The notes under the pieces were generated by a model that ran no database searches, was not told the origin of the DNA, and saw nothing but the letters and a program-made list of their open reading frames with translations. From the NCBI RefSeq assembly GCF_010586825.1, contig NZ_JAAAGB010000001.1, positions 1,116,001 through 1,180,000 on the forward strand: a stretch of DNA of 64,000 bases, given 5' to 3'. The position numbers and the translations under genes are program-made. Below are positions 45,390 to 55,255 of this stretch, piece by piece (the first letter of the stretch is position 1; each line of letters begins with the position of its first letter). Source of the DNA: Draconibacterium mangrovi. Lineage in GTDB: Bacteria > Bacteroidota > Bacteroidia > Bacteroidales > Prolixibacteraceae.

Positions 45390-45791
45390 ATGAAAACAAT
45401 AATCAGCCTTCTTTTTATTGGAATCATTATTTCAGTAAGCAACGCACAGGATAAAATTCAGGAAAAACCCTTTTATATCCTTTTTGAAAACAATGTAGAT
45501 GGTATGTTTAAAAAGACTGAAAATAATTCTGACAGCAGTTTTTACTATACGCCCAACCTTAACAGGGGTTTTTGGTTTGGTTTTCAGCCAATAGATGAAA
45601 TGCAAATAATATCAAAACAATATTTCTATAGTAACCATAAAAATGAGCTCAAAGATATCGAATGGATAAGAGCCCTGATTGAAAATCGCCAAGATCCTTT
45701 ACATGGAAAGAGAAACATTTATATTGTAGAAGAATTTGGTCAGGATAGTATCAAGCTAACCAGAACCAAACATTTCACTGTTATCGAATAA
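45390..45791 (+). CDS. Small exported protein coupled to the metallopeptidase gene
   Basis: Starting at the ATG at 45390 gives 133 residues with a signal peptide (MKTIISLLFIGIIISVSNAQ). A start at 45354 inside the preceding gene would spoil the signal. The start codon is one base after the stop codon of the metallopeptidase-like gene, so they are translationally coupled. The mature part is charged and aromatic (FYILFENNVDG, YTPNLNRGFWFGF) and matches no family I know. A partner, substrate or inhibitor of the neighbour is possible. Confidence 0.7.
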   Translation: MKTIISLLFIGIIISVSNAQDKIQEKPFYILFENNVDGMFKKTENNSDSSFYYTPNLNRGFWFGFQPIDEMQIISKQYFYSNHKNELKDIEWIRALIENRQDPLHGKRNIYIVEEFGQDSIKLTRTKHFTVIE

Positions 45792-45806
45792 TGCTGAAAT
45801 AATATA

Positions 45807-45846
45807 GAACCGTTCTTTATGAATAAAGAACGGTTCCTGCTTTTAT
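45807..45846 (+). terminator. Terminator after the metallopeptidase pair
   Basis: A 14-base perfect stem (GAACCGTTCTTTAT with its complement) and a short loop, followed by CTGCTTTTAT. It lies 16 bases after the stop codon. Confidence 0.8.
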
Positions 45847-45877
45847 AAATTACAAATCGTATGAAAACAATATTATC

Positions 45878-45909
45878 CCGTTGGCGCGATTTTGTAAATC
45901 ATGCCTCAG
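45878..45909 (+). repeat. 32-base dispersed repeat, copy 2
   Basis: It matches the reverse complement of 14223-14254 with two differences. It begins 87 bases after the stop codon of the small exported protein and is in the same orientation as that gene, as the other copy is to its neighbour gene. Confidence 0.7.
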
Positions 45910-45997
45910 TCCGCAAGGCTGAAAATAGGTAAGAAAGCATTTTTATCAGAATAGTGATAGCCTCACCTTGAGTGAGACCATCACCGTTTTGCGCCGG

Positions 45998-48900
45998 CTA
46001 CGCTTCTTTAGCTGGAGACTTTTTGCGTTCGATCCAATAATACGCAATGGGCAAAACCATAAGCGTTAAAAATGTAGAGGTTACCAGACCACCGATTACC
46101 ACTGTTGCCAACGGGCGTTGCACCTCGGAACCGGGACCGGTATTAAACGCCATTGGAATAAAACCCAAACTCGCCACCAGCGCCGTCATCAACACCGGGC
46201 GTAAACGATCTACTGATCCTTCAATGATCAGCTTTTTGAGGTCGCCTTTTTTCTCCTTGCGTAACATATTTATATGGTCGACCAGCACGATACCATTAAG
46301 CACCGCAACCCCGAATAGAGCCACAAATCCAATACTTGCAGTTACCGACAAATACATTCCCCGAAGCCAGAGCAGGAACACTCCTCCCGACAAGGCAAAT
46401 GGCAGGTTCAGCAAGATCAGAATTGCGTAGCGCATTTTACCAAAGTTCAGGTACATTAACCCGATAATGATAAAGATGGAAAGTGGCACTACGAGCATTA
46501 AGTGGCGCATGGCACGGCGCTGATTTTCGAATGTTCCGCCGTAATCGATAAAATAGCCTGACGGAATACTGGCGCTTTTATCGATCTGCTCCTGCAGTTG
46601 CGAAACATAGGTTCCCAGGTCAATGTCTTTTATGTTGATCCCAACGATTAAACGCCGCCAGCCATTTTCGCGCTGAATCTCGCGCGGGCCTTCCTGCAAT
46701 TCGATATTCGCCACACGTTTTAAAGGAATATAACCACCACCCGGCAGATGCACCGGAGCCTCTGCAATTTTTGGTAACTGGTCGCGTATATTTTCGGGAT
46801 AACGCACCACGATGCCGAAGTGTCGTTGTCCTTCGTACAATTGCCCGGCTTCCTGACCGCCAATACCGGCTTCAACTACTTTCTGCACATCATCCACATT
46901 TAAACCGAATGAGGCTACCGCTTCTCGATCGATATTTACGGTTAAGTAAGGTTGCCCCGCTGACTGCTCCACATAATAATTGTCAGTACCCGGTAAACCG
47001 GACAACAATGCCGAAATATTCTCACCAATTTCATCGAGCACATCTAAATCCTCTCCGTAAATTTTAACTGCCAGGTCGGATTTTACACCACTTGTTAACT
47101 CGTCAACCCGCATGGCAATTGGCTGGGTGAAGTTATATGCCAAACCCGGTTCGGTTTGCAAATAAGGTTCAATCCTGCTTATGATATCTTCTTTTGTTAC
47201 GCCTTTCGACCATTCTTCGATGGGTTTAAGTACCACCCAAACATCGGTTTGATGCACGCCCATCCAGTCGTTGGCCAAATCCGAACGACCTGTTTTGGGA
47301 ACCACGGTTTTAACTTCAGGAATATTTTCCATAATCTTTCCGGCCAGCCAATCGGCATTTTCCATCGATTCTTCCAACGTTACCGACGGCATCCTAACTT
47401 GTTCGATCAAAATAGATCCCTCATCCAATTCGGGCAGGAATTCCGTTCCCAACCGTGTCATTAAAAAAATCGAAACTAAAAAGATAGCCAAAGCTGAAGA
47501 TCCCACAAACCAGATTTTGTTCATGTTCTTTTCCAGTCCTTTTTGGTAGCGCGGCCGCATCCATTCGATCAGGTAGTTTCGTCGTACTTTTACCTTTTTA
47601 CGGAATACAACGGCCGACATAGCAGGAACAAAAATGAGTGCCAGCAACAAAGATCCAAACACAGCAGCTGCCACTGTTATCGCCATCGGGCGGAACAAAA
47701 TACCTTCCATTCCCTTGAAGGTCATAATCGGAACATAAACCATCAGAATAATGAGTACACCAAAAAAGATGGGACGAACAACATGATTAGCCGCCTTTCG
47801 AATTATCTCATCTTTTGACTCTTTCTTATTCTTTTGCAGGTCGTGAACAATATTTTCCACCATTACCACCGAACCATCTACCACCATTCCAAAGTCGATC
47901 GCTCCCAAACTCATCAGGTTAGCAGCCAGACCAAATTCGCGCATTCCGATAAAGGCAAACAACATCGAGAACGGAATTACCATCGCAACAATCAGCGCTC
48001 CTGAAATTTCTCCCAAAAGCAAAAGCAACACAACAATTACCAAAAAACCACCTTCCAAAAGGTTGGTAGAAATGGTTGATGTTGTGCGTTCAATCAGATC
48101 CGACTGATCGTAAAATTTTTCAACGCTAACACCTTCCGGCAGACTCCGGTTTATTTCTTCAATTTTATCTTCGATCTCCGAAATTACTTCGCGGCCATTT
48201 CCTCCACGCAACATCATAACAATTCCGGTAATTACCTCACCTTTCCCGTCTTTGGTAACACCACCCTGCCTGATCTGCTTTCCTTCAACAACGCTTGCAA
48301 TATCTTTTATAAAAATGGGCTTGTTATCAATGTTTTTTACGATGATATTCCGCACATCATCCATACTGGTAATTTGTCCAACTCCCCGAATAATGTACTG
48401 CTCGCCGTTGTGCTGAATGTAATTTCCGCCCGACACGCTGTTATTTTGTGCAATGGCATCCATCACTTCCGAAATACCGATACTGTAGGTGCGCAACAAA
48501 CCCGGCTGAATGATAACATTGTACTGTTTTACAAATCCTCCAAACGAATTGATCTCCGTTACTCCCCGTACAATTTTTAATTGTGGGGCGATCAACCAGT
48601 CCTGAATTTCGCGCAGTTCCGACAGCGAATAATTTTCACCTTTAACTACGTACTGATATATTTCGCCCAATGCTGTTGAGATTGGCCCCAGTGAAGGACT
48701 TGAAACACCCGGAGGCAACTCATCGACAATGGATTGCAGCCGCTGACTTACGATCTGGCGGGCAAAATAAATATCTGTTCCCTCATCGAACTCAACGGTA
48801 ACCGCCGAAAGTCCGAATTGTGAAATGGACCTAACTTCAGCCACATCGGGCAAACCGTTCATGGCCGTTTCTATGGGGTAACTTACCAGCTTCTCCACAT

Positions 48901-49078
48901 CGAAAGGAGAATACCTGCCGGCTTTTGTAATCACCAAAACCTGCACCGGCGTAACATCCGGCTGCGAGTTAATGGGCAGGTTTATCAACGAAAAGTAGCC
49001 GGCAATAGCCATTAATACCACCAGGGATAAGGCTACGTATTTTTGACGAACACTAAATGAAATTATATTTTGAAGCAT
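45998..49078 (-). CDS. Heavy-metal efflux RND pump, CzcA type
   Basis: A 1026-residue inner-membrane pump with 12 predicted helices and two large periplasmic loops. Helix 4 carries DFGMVVDGSVVMVEN (395-409), the D-F-G-x3-D pattern of pumps for divalent ions such as Zn, Co and Cd; monovalent (Cu/Ag) CusA proteins lack it. It takes metal from periplasm or cytoplasm and drives it out with protons through the adaptor and TolC-like channel encoded just upstream. The three genes are 20-25 bases apart. The exact metal cannot be read from sequence. Confidence 0.93.
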   Translation of the reverse strand: MLQNIISFSVRQKYVALSLVVLMAIAGYFSLINLPINSQPDVTPVQVLVITKAGRYSPFDVEKLVSYPIETAMNGLPDVAEVRSISQFGLSAVTVEFDEGTDIYFARQIVSQRLQSIVDELPPGVSSPSLGPISTALGEIYQYVVKGENYSLSELREIQDWLIAPQLKIVRGVTEINSFGGFVKQYNVIIQPGLLRTYSIGISEVMDAIAQNNSVSGGNYIQHNGEQYIIRGVGQITSMDDVRNIIVKNIDNKPIFIKDIASVVEGKQIRQGGVTKDGKGEVITGIVMMLRGGNGREVISEIEDKIEEINRSLPEGVSVEKFYDQSDLIERTTSTISTNLLEGGFLVIVVLLLLLGEISGALIVAMVIPFSMLFAFIGMREFGLAANLMSLGAIDFGMVVDGSVVMVENIVHDLQKNKKESKDEIIRKAANHVVRPIFFGVLIILMVYVPIMTFKGMEGILFRPMAITVAAAVFGSLLLALIFVPAMSAVVFRKKVKVRRNYLIEWMRPRYQKGLEKNMNKIWFVGSSALAIFLVSIFLMTRLGTEFLPELDEGSILIEQVRMPSVTLEESMENADWLAGKIMENIPEVKTVVPKTGRSDLANDWMGVHQTDVWVVLKPIEEWSKGVTKEDIISRIEPYLQTEPGLAYNFTQPIAMRVDELTSGVKSDLAVKIYGEDLDVLDEIGENISALLSGLPGTDNYYVEQSAGQPYLTVNIDREAVASFGLNVDDVQKVVEAGIGGQEAGQLYEGQRHFGIVVRYPENIRDQLPKIAEAPVHLPGGGYIPLKRVANIELQEGPREIQRENGWRRLIVGINIKDIDLGTYVSQLQEQIDKSASIPSGYFIDYGGTFENQRRAMRHLMLVVPLSIFIIIGLMYLNFGKMRYAILILLNLPFALSGGVFLLWLRGMYLSVTASIGFVALFGVAVLNGIVLVDHINMLRKEKKGDLKKLIIEGSVDRLRPVLMTALVASLGFIPMAFNTGPGSEVQRPLATVVIGGLVTSTFLTLMVLPIAYYWIERKKSPAKEA

Positions 49079-49099
49079 CAGCCGAGGATTTTTAAGGTT

Positions 49100-50296
49100 T
49101 TATTCTTCAGAAATGATATCGAAACGAGACAGCGCTTTCAGGCTAAAAACTTTTGTAACTGCCACTTCTTCGCCGGCCGTAAGCCCGGAGGCAACAAACA
49201 CATAATCGCCTTTTATCTGATCCACTCCAATGGGCCGGCGTTCAAAAGTATTCGCATCTTTTTTCACAAAAACAATTGGCTGATCGCCATCATAAGTAAG
49301 CGCCTGTAACTGAATGGCCACTGTTTCTTTTTGCGACTCGGAAGTTATAGCCAACCGCAGGTTCTCCCCCGGTTTTGGCCAGCCATCTTCCGACGGTATG
49401 ATAATATTCACCACTACCGAGCGGCTGGTTTCGTCAAGCCCCGGATTTACCGAAGTAATTTTCCCTTTTATTGTAACATCTTCCTGCTCGCGTTTCGAAA
49501 TATCAACCGCATTACCCGGTTCCACCAATACCGCATCGCCGGGCGAAACATAACCTCGAATAAGCACCTCGTGTGTGTCGAGCACGCGGGAAAGGTTTTC
49601 CAACGCATTTACCGATTGCCCCAGTTCCACAAAATTCTTCTCAATTACACCATTTATCGGTGCCACAATTTTCAGTGTTGGTTCAACATTTCCTGATGCT
49701 GAAAATTTTTCAATTTCCGAATCTGGAACACCAACTGCCCGCAACTTGGCATAGGCCGCTTTTAACGACGCCGACGCCCGCTGGTATTCAGCTGTTGCCT
49801 GCTCTAATTCGCTGGTAGAACTAATTCGTTCTTCAACCAGTTGTTCCAAACGAGCCAGGCGGCTTTTCTGAAACGATTCCTGCGCATAAGCCTGCAAATA
49901 TTCCGAAATCAGGTTCCCATATTCCAGACTTTGAATACGAAACAGTTCCTGGCCTTTATTCACCCAGCTGCCTTCGTAAACTTTAATGGCAGTTACCTGC
50001 CCGTTAATTGGCGTACTTATAATACTGGAATGCCCCGGTGACGGGAAAACAACGCCCGGCGCCAAAATCTGATGATCGACAAATTCGCTTTTTATCGCTT
50101 CCGTTTTTATCGAAAGTTCGTCGCGCTCTTTATCCGACAACTTGATTGTAACCACTTTTTCCGTTCCATCCTTTAACGATGGCGGAACATCGGTTTCAAT
50201 CACTGCTTTTTCTTCTTTCGGCTCATTTCCTGAATTACAGGCGGCAAATGCGAAAAGGATCATTACAATTCCGAGGTGAATAAATTTGGCTTTCAT
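49100..50296 (-). CDS. RND efflux periplasmic adaptor (membrane fusion) lipoprotein
   Basis: A 398-residue lipoprotein (lipobox FAAC, C20). A barrel-sandwich and a helical hairpin region are visible: VTAIKVYEGSWVNKGQELFR starts the lipoyl half, helices follow at about 125-195, and INGVIEKNFVELGQSV closes it; the beta-barrel domain follows. It bridges the CzcA-like pump and the outer-membrane channel. It lies between the two, 21 bases from the pump and 19 from the channel gene. Confidence 0.92.
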   Translation of the reverse strand: MKAKFIHLGIVMILFAFAACNSGNEPKEEKAVIETDVPPSLKDGTEKVVTIKLSDKERDELSIKTEAIKSEFVDHQILAPGVVFPSPGHSSIISTPINGQVTAIKVYEGSWVNKGQELFRIQSLEYGNLISEYLQAYAQESFQKSRLARLEQLVEERISSTSELEQATAEYQRASASLKAAYAKLRAVGVPDSEIEKFSASGNVEPTLKIVAPINGVIEKNFVELGQSVNALENLSRVLDTHEVLIRGYVSPGDAVLVEPGNAVDISKREQEDVTIKGKITSVNPGLDETSRSVVVNIIIPSEDGWPKPGENLRLAITSESQKETVAIQLQALTYDGDQPIVFVKKDANTFERRPIGVDQIKGDYVFVASGLTAGEEVAVTKVFSLKALSRFDIISEE

Positions 50297-50315
50297 ATTT
50301 TTTGCTTGTGTATTG

Positions 50316-51560
50316 CTAATAGATTAATTCCTGATTGAGGTACTGCTCGAGGGCAGCCAATTGCATATAATAATCGCGGAGGGCAGTTAAATAACGCTGC
50401 TCACTTTTTAAATAGATCTGTTGCGCGTTCAACAATTCAAGGAGGTCAATTTCGCCCAGTTGGTAGGCTCGTAACGACATGCTCTGTAATTTCGAAGAAC
50501 GCTCCTGCATCGAATCGTGATAACGGTTTACGATCGACCGGCTCACCGAATAATTGTGCCAGGCATATTCAATTTCCTTTTTCATGTTCAGCCGGATTTC
50601 CTTTTGGTTCCAGAGCAATTCCTCCTTTCGGGCGGTGGCCATTTGTATTTTTCCTTTCTGATCGAACGGATACCAAATTGGAATGCTTAAACCAACTTCG
50701 AAACCGTTAAAATCGTAGCCGGTTCCGTAATCCTGTTTGTATAAACTAAACCGAACATCGGGCAGAATGTTGCTTTTGGCTTCTTTCAGAAAATAATCGG
50801 AAGCATTCAGCATATTCATCGAAGCGCGGTAAGCAGGCTGCTCTTCCTGAACTGCCAGCGCCTGAATTTGCGAAATATCGATGTCGGTGGCATAAAGCGT
50901 GTCGGCAAACTGAATACTGTACTTCTGCTCTTCAACGGGCAATCCCATTACATTAAAAAGCCCGTAGCGTGCCTGGTGCAAAATCCACTCACTCTGGTCG
51001 AGATCATTCCGGGCTTCATCCAGCTGGATTTCGGCATTTGCCAAATCGATACCGTTTCCCAATCCCGTTTCAAACTTTGTATAAACAGCATTGTACAGGT
51101 CTTGAGCAAGCTTTAGCTGATTTTCGCGCGAGCGCTGCAGATAAAGCGCATACACCACTTCGATGTATTTACTTTTTACCTGCGAATTAATTTCCTTCTC
51201 TTTAGCAACAATAACATTTTGTTGCGCCTCCACTTCCTGCTTCAAAGCTTTTACACGATAAACCGACGTTAACGGGAAATCCACTTCCTGCGTTATGGCC
51301 ACACGTTTTTCGGCAAACGGCGCCGTTGGATCATCGCTGATACCTTCTTTAAAATAACTGATTTCGGGAGCCGAAACGCCCGTGTTGGTTCTCCACTCGT
51401 TTTCTTTTTGAACCAAACGCGCCCGCATCTGGTTAAGCCCGGCATTTTTAGAAATAGCTTGTTCTACGGCCTGTTGAATAGTTAACAATTCGTCTTGTCC
51501 GTAAACACTACCAGCCAGAAATAACAGGAAAACTAAACTGAATTTTGTTAGTCTTATCAT
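50316..51560 (-). CDS. TolC-family outer-membrane channel of the metal efflux system
   Basis: A 414-residue protein with a signal peptide (about 1-21, ends VYGQ) and two repeated helical-hairpin halves typical of outer-membrane efflux proteins, such as LTIQQAVEQAISKNAGLNQM near the N-terminus and YQLGEIDLLELLNAQQIYL near the end. It forms the exit duct for the RND pump. First gene of the three-gene operon; a promoter is visible upstream. Confidence 0.92.
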   Translation of the reverse strand: MIRLTKFSLVFLLFLAGSVYGQDELLTIQQAVEQAISKNAGLNQMRARLVQKENEWRTNTGVSAPEISYFKEGISDDPTAPFAEKRVAITQEVDFPLTSVYRVKALKQEVEAQQNVIVAKEKEINSQVKSKYIEVVYALYLQRSRENQLKLAQDLYNAVYTKFETGLGNGIDLANAEIQLDEARNDLDQSEWILHQARYGLFNVMGLPVEEQKYSIQFADTLYATDIDISQIQALAVQEEQPAYRASMNMLNASDYFLKEAKSNILPDVRFSLYKQDYGTGYDFNGFEVGLSIPIWYPFDQKGKIQMATARKEELLWNQKEIRLNMKKEIEYAWHNYSVSRSIVNRYHDSMQERSSKLQSMSLRAYQLGEIDLLELLNAQQIYLKSEQRYLTALRDYYMQLAALEQYLNQELIY

Positions 51561-51635
51561 GGTTTTTTGAATTTACAATCAAGTTCTTGTGTATTAAGTT
51601 ACAAAGACTTTCGCATTTTGTTTAACTAATAGCAG

Positions 51636-51667
51636 CAAAATTATTTATGACCCATAGTTAATAACAA
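51636..51667 (-). promoter_or_regulatory. Promoter of the metal efflux operon
   Basis: On the minus strand TTG (51665-51667) lies 21 bases before TAATTTTG (51636-51643), an exact TAnnTTTG box, 76 bases upstream of the start codon. No metal-regulator gene is adjacent, so control is unknown. Confidence 0.5.
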
Positions 51668-51779
51668 TGGTAACGATTGTAAACATTTGACACATTTTAT
51701 TGAAAAAACCAGCACACCCGATGAAAGTAATTTTATACAGCATAATAATTTATGCCCGTTACCCCGGTGGTTTGCTCAA

Positions 51780-52655
51780 TTATTCCTTCCCCGGTTCTGC
51801 CGGACCACTGTAAGGCGACACCAGTTTTCGCCCACGATATGAAAATCGTTTCGACATGTACGAAAGAATTTCGTTTGCTGTACTTTCAATGGGTTTATTG
51901 GAAACATTAATAACCGTAAATCCACCCCGGTCAAAAACAAACATGGCTTTCCGAATCTCTTCGCGCACGGCACGCTGATCGACATAGGATTCGACATGGT
52001 GATTCTCCCAACTGGCGATTCTTTTCTGACGATGTGCAAGTAACTGACTGGCTCCAATATGCAGGCCAAACACACGATTTGGATCAATTTGAAAAAGTTC
52101 ATCGGGTGGCTGAACACCAGGCACCAGTGGTACATTTGCCACTTTCCAGCCATACATAGCCAGGTATACACTAAGCGGGGTTTTTCCGGCACGCGAAACA
52201 CCGGTTAAAATTATTTCGGCATTACGTAAACGTTCGGGACTCATCCCGTCGTCTTGCGACAGCGTAAATTCTATTGAATCGATCCGATCGAAATACTGGT
52301 GGTTGATTTCGCGGTATAATCCCGGATGCACCATTGGCTCTACATCAAGCGTATCATCTAAATAGTTGGCCAGTTCACCCATTAAATCAATCACCCGAAC
52401 CTTAAATTCTTCTCCCAGCTCATTGATTTTGTGTCGCAGGTCAGGGTTAACCATCGTATGAGCAATCAGTCCGTTATCGGCCTTAGCTTTCATGATAATA
52501 TCGAAAACCTCGTCTTCGGTGGTCACTCTTCCGATAATCTCTACCGGAATTTTGTTTTCAGGATACTGAATTAATAAAGCCTGAACCAGGTTGTTACCGG
52601 CGATTCCTGTTCCGCCAGATACAACATAAATTGGTGCCGGTGAAGTTTTGCTCAT
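51780..52655 (-). CDS. Pyruvate,phosphate dikinase regulatory protein (DUF299)
   Basis: A 291-residue protein using the ATG at 52653-52655; a longer frame to 52685 would add 10 residues. The P-loop GVSRAGKTP at 152-160 is a hallmark of this family, and the first beta-strand YVVSGGTG is also conserved. Members use ADP-dependent phosphorylation and phosphorolysis to switch PPDK or PEP synthase off and on. Neither target enzyme is encoded in this window. The gene is downstream of the penicillin-acylase gene, separated by an inverted-repeat element. Confidence 0.93.
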   Translation of the reverse strand: MSKTSPAPIYVVSGGTGIAGNNLVQALLIQYPENKIPVEIIGRVTTEDEVFDIIMKAKADNGLIAHTMVNPDLRHKINELGEEFKVRVIDLMGELANYLDDTLDVEPMVHPGLYREINHQYFDRIDSIEFTLSQDDGMSPERLRNAEIILTGVSRAGKTPLSVYLAMYGWKVANVPLVPGVQPPDELFQIDPNRVFGLHIGASQLLAHRQKRIASWENHHVESYVDQRAVREEIRKAMFVFDRGGFTVINVSNKPIESTANEILSYMSKRFSYRGRKLVSPYSGPAEPGKE

Positions 52656-52726
52656 AACGCTGCGCTTATCTTTTAAAGGGAACAAACAGAATAAGAACTT
52701 AGTTTATCACAAAAGCAAATTGAATT

Positions 52727-52774
52727 AACCCCTAAAGCCCCTGAAGGGGACTAGCTCCCCTTTAGGGGTTGGGG
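52727..52774. repeat. Inverted-repeat intergenic element
   Basis: Arms AACCCCTAAAG (52727-52737) and CTTTAGGGGTT (52760-52770) are perfectly complementary, with a second inner CCCCT/AGGGG stem. It can act as a terminator for the gene ending at 52785. CCCCTAAAG-type elements are common between Bacteroidota genes. Confidence 0.7.
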
Positions 52775-52784
52775 ATAAGCGGCA

Positions 52785-55172
52785 TTATTCCGGTTTTAAT
52801 TGCATTTCAAAACGGGCGTTATTTTCTACATTTTGTTTTGAAAACAGATCCGGATGATAGTCGTTATCGAGGTATTTCGCGGTCTGATCGAGATAGAAGT
52901 CACTGGCCGGAATACCACTTGTCCCGGTTGGAATAATTGTCTCCGAATCGTCCCAGTTAGCTGTGCTGAAAATGTGTCGGTGTGATGCGCCGTGCACGGT
53001 TTCATACAAATTTTTGTACGAATACGAGTACGGGCATATGGTATGAAAACTTCCGGGTACCTCAAAAGGTCCACGGTTAAGTTTTAGTGCTTTATCCAAA
53101 ACCGAAACAACGCCGAGCGGATGTTTTAAAGTGAACGAATGAATACTGCCCCACTTCCACAGTTCTACCTCAGTCCCAAATTTGTTAGTAAGATCAGCTA
53201 CGGTTTCTTTGAATGATTGTGCAATAATATCATCAAAAGTTTCTATTTTATCAGTCATAACATTGTCGGTCCATTGCGATTGTCCTTCTGCCAACAGGTT
53301 TATCATCAGGTTTTGTAATAACATTTTCTGCCCTAACATTCCCTCAAATAATTCCGGCGACAGCTCATCTTTTACCAAGTTCTCCATCGATTTTCGGTAC
53401 AGAATTTCAAAAATGGAAGCCGCCTGACTTTCGCGTGTAAGATTATAATCCCAGCTTTTTAATTTGCTGAAAGCCGCTTGTTCCGTTTCATTTAAATCCG
53501 ATTGTTTTTTAAGCGATTCAACAAAAATCGGTGTCATCTGCTCTGCCGTTTTCGATTTCCAATCGCTTTGCATGGCTTTAAAGTCGTCGATACCCAGCTT
53601 CTCTTTTGCATCCAGCATTTCCCTTATCCTGTTGATGCGGCCTGGCATTGAAAACCAGTGACTGATGTAATAAGGATAATCATCGGGTACGGTTTTGTTA
53701 TTGGCCGACGACACGTATCCCCTTTCCGGATTTAACTCGTAAGGCAGTTTCTCAAACGGCACCAAACCCTGCCAGTCGTATTTACTGCTGTCGCCCGGAT
53801 AGATCTGAATACCCGAACCTTCGCGAATGGGTACTCCGGCGCTGCATTGCAAACCGATATTTCCTTTCACATCGGCGTAAACCACATTCTGGCTCACCGA
53901 TATAAAAGTGCTCATGGCATCACGAAAATCGCTCCAGTTATTGGCACGGTTCAACAGGAAAACAGTGCGGATCTCGTTACTCATTTCATTGCCCAGCCAA
54001 CGAATAGACAAGGGCGTTTCTTTTTCCTTTTTCATTCGATTCACCATCGGACCGCGGTGCGTGAACTTCAGTTCCTCTTCAAACTCCTCTCCTTCCTTGG
54101 TTTTTATGATTTCCTTTTTAATCAGTAAATCATGCCAGGCACCATCGAACCTGTATTTTGTTGAATCTTCGTTTAATTTCTCCGCATAAAAATCGAGATC
54201 GTCTACCATAACGTTGGTCATTCCCCAGGCAATGCTGTCGTTGTGTCCGCAAATCACAAACGGCTGACCCGGAACCACAAGACCTGTGACACTCCTTTTT
54301 CCCTCAACAACCTGGTGCATCTGGTACCAGATTCCCGGAGCGAATAAACCCAGATGCATGTCGTTAGCCAGAAGTGGCATTCCGGTTTGGCTTTTTTTGT
54401 CTGCAACCGCCCAGTTATTACTTCCGTTAAAAATCTCTGCACCCAGTTTCGTTAAATTTTCGGTAGCAGATAACAGAGTCTTCGATGCCTCAATTTCGAT
54501 CTTCCCAAATTCAGGGTAGATTGCTGTTTTATGATTTTTAAGATCGGGAATCAGCTCGGCAATTTTCTCATCAGAAACTTCTGCACGCAACTGGTGCAGG
54601 AAATACTCGCTTCCCCATCCCATTGATAAATCCCACGACATGTAGCCAATCAGGTTGATACAATGCACCGGTTCCCACATTTCAGGTTTATACTGCAACA
54701 CCTTAAATTCGGGTGGCAGCGGATATTTTCTGATGTATTGATTTATACCATCGGAATACGCTTCGAGCGCAGCAACAATTTCCGGCGATGAAGTTGCCAA
54801 TATCTTTTCCGATTTTTCCTGAATACGAAGTGCACGCATCATCAGGTCGGTTTCCAGCTGGTCTTTTCCTAAGATTTCAGATAAACGCCCCTGTGTTACC
54901 CGCCGCAGCAAATCCATTTGCCACAGCCGGTCTTGTGCCATGGCAAAACCCACAGCACGGTACAAATCAGTTTCGTTTTCGGCGTAAATATGCGGAATGG
55001 CATGCTCATCGCGAAATATGGAAACCGGTCTACGGAGTCCTTCCAGTTTCAGGTCCTCGTTATAATCGGGCACTGCCGAAGTTTTGATATTTTGCAACAC
55101 AAAGAAACCAACAACTAAAGCAAGAACAAGGAAGCCAAGCACCCCCAACAAAACACGTTTTAAGGTATTCAT
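52785..55172 (-). CDS. Penicillin acylase-family N-terminal-nucleophile hydrolase
   Basis: A 795-residue protein with an N-terminal membrane anchor or signal helix (about 8-27). The motif NGSNNWAV places the autocatalytic cut before S251, which becomes the N-terminal nucleophile, as in penicillin acylases and acyl-homoserine-lactone acylases. LANDMHLGL follows, as usual in this family. It probably acts in the periplasm on an acylated amide; the true substrate (for instance lactone signals or beta-lactams) cannot be told from sequence. Length is in the normal range. Confidence 0.92.
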   Translation of the reverse strand: MNTLKRVLLGVLGFLVLALVVGFFVLQNIKTSAVPDYNEDLKLEGLRRPVSIFRDEHAIPHIYAENETDLYRAVGFAMAQDRLWQMDLLRRVTQGRLSEILGKDQLETDLMMRALRIQEKSEKILATSSPEIVAALEAYSDGINQYIRKYPLPPEFKVLQYKPEMWEPVHCINLIGYMSWDLSMGWGSEYFLHQLRAEVSDEKIAELIPDLKNHKTAIYPEFGKIEIEASKTLLSATENLTKLGAEIFNGSNNWAVADKKSQTGMPLLANDMHLGLFAPGIWYQMHQVVEGKRSVTGLVVPGQPFVICGHNDSIAWGMTNVMVDDLDFYAEKLNEDSTKYRFDGAWHDLLIKKEIIKTKEGEEFEEELKFTHRGPMVNRMKKEKETPLSIRWLGNEMSNEIRTVFLLNRANNWSDFRDAMSTFISVSQNVVYADVKGNIGLQCSAGVPIREGSGIQIYPGDSSKYDWQGLVPFEKLPYELNPERGYVSSANNKTVPDDYPYYISHWFSMPGRINRIREMLDAKEKLGIDDFKAMQSDWKSKTAEQMTPIFVESLKKQSDLNETEQAAFSKLKSWDYNLTRESQAASIFEILYRKSMENLVKDELSPELFEGMLGQKMLLQNLMINLLAEGQSQWTDNVMTDKIETFDDIIAQSFKETVADLTNKFGTEVELWKWGSIHSFTLKHPLGVVSVLDKALKLNRGPFEVPGSFHTICPYSYSYKNLYETVHGASHRHIFSTANWDDSETIIPTGTSGIPASDFYLDQTAKYLDNDYHPDLFSKQNVENNARFEMQLKPE

Positions 55173-55255
55173 TTGAAATTGATTTTTTGGAACGGATGGA
55201 TTACTCTCCGAATTTTCTATATTTAATCCTTAAAAATAATTCAAAATCAGACATT

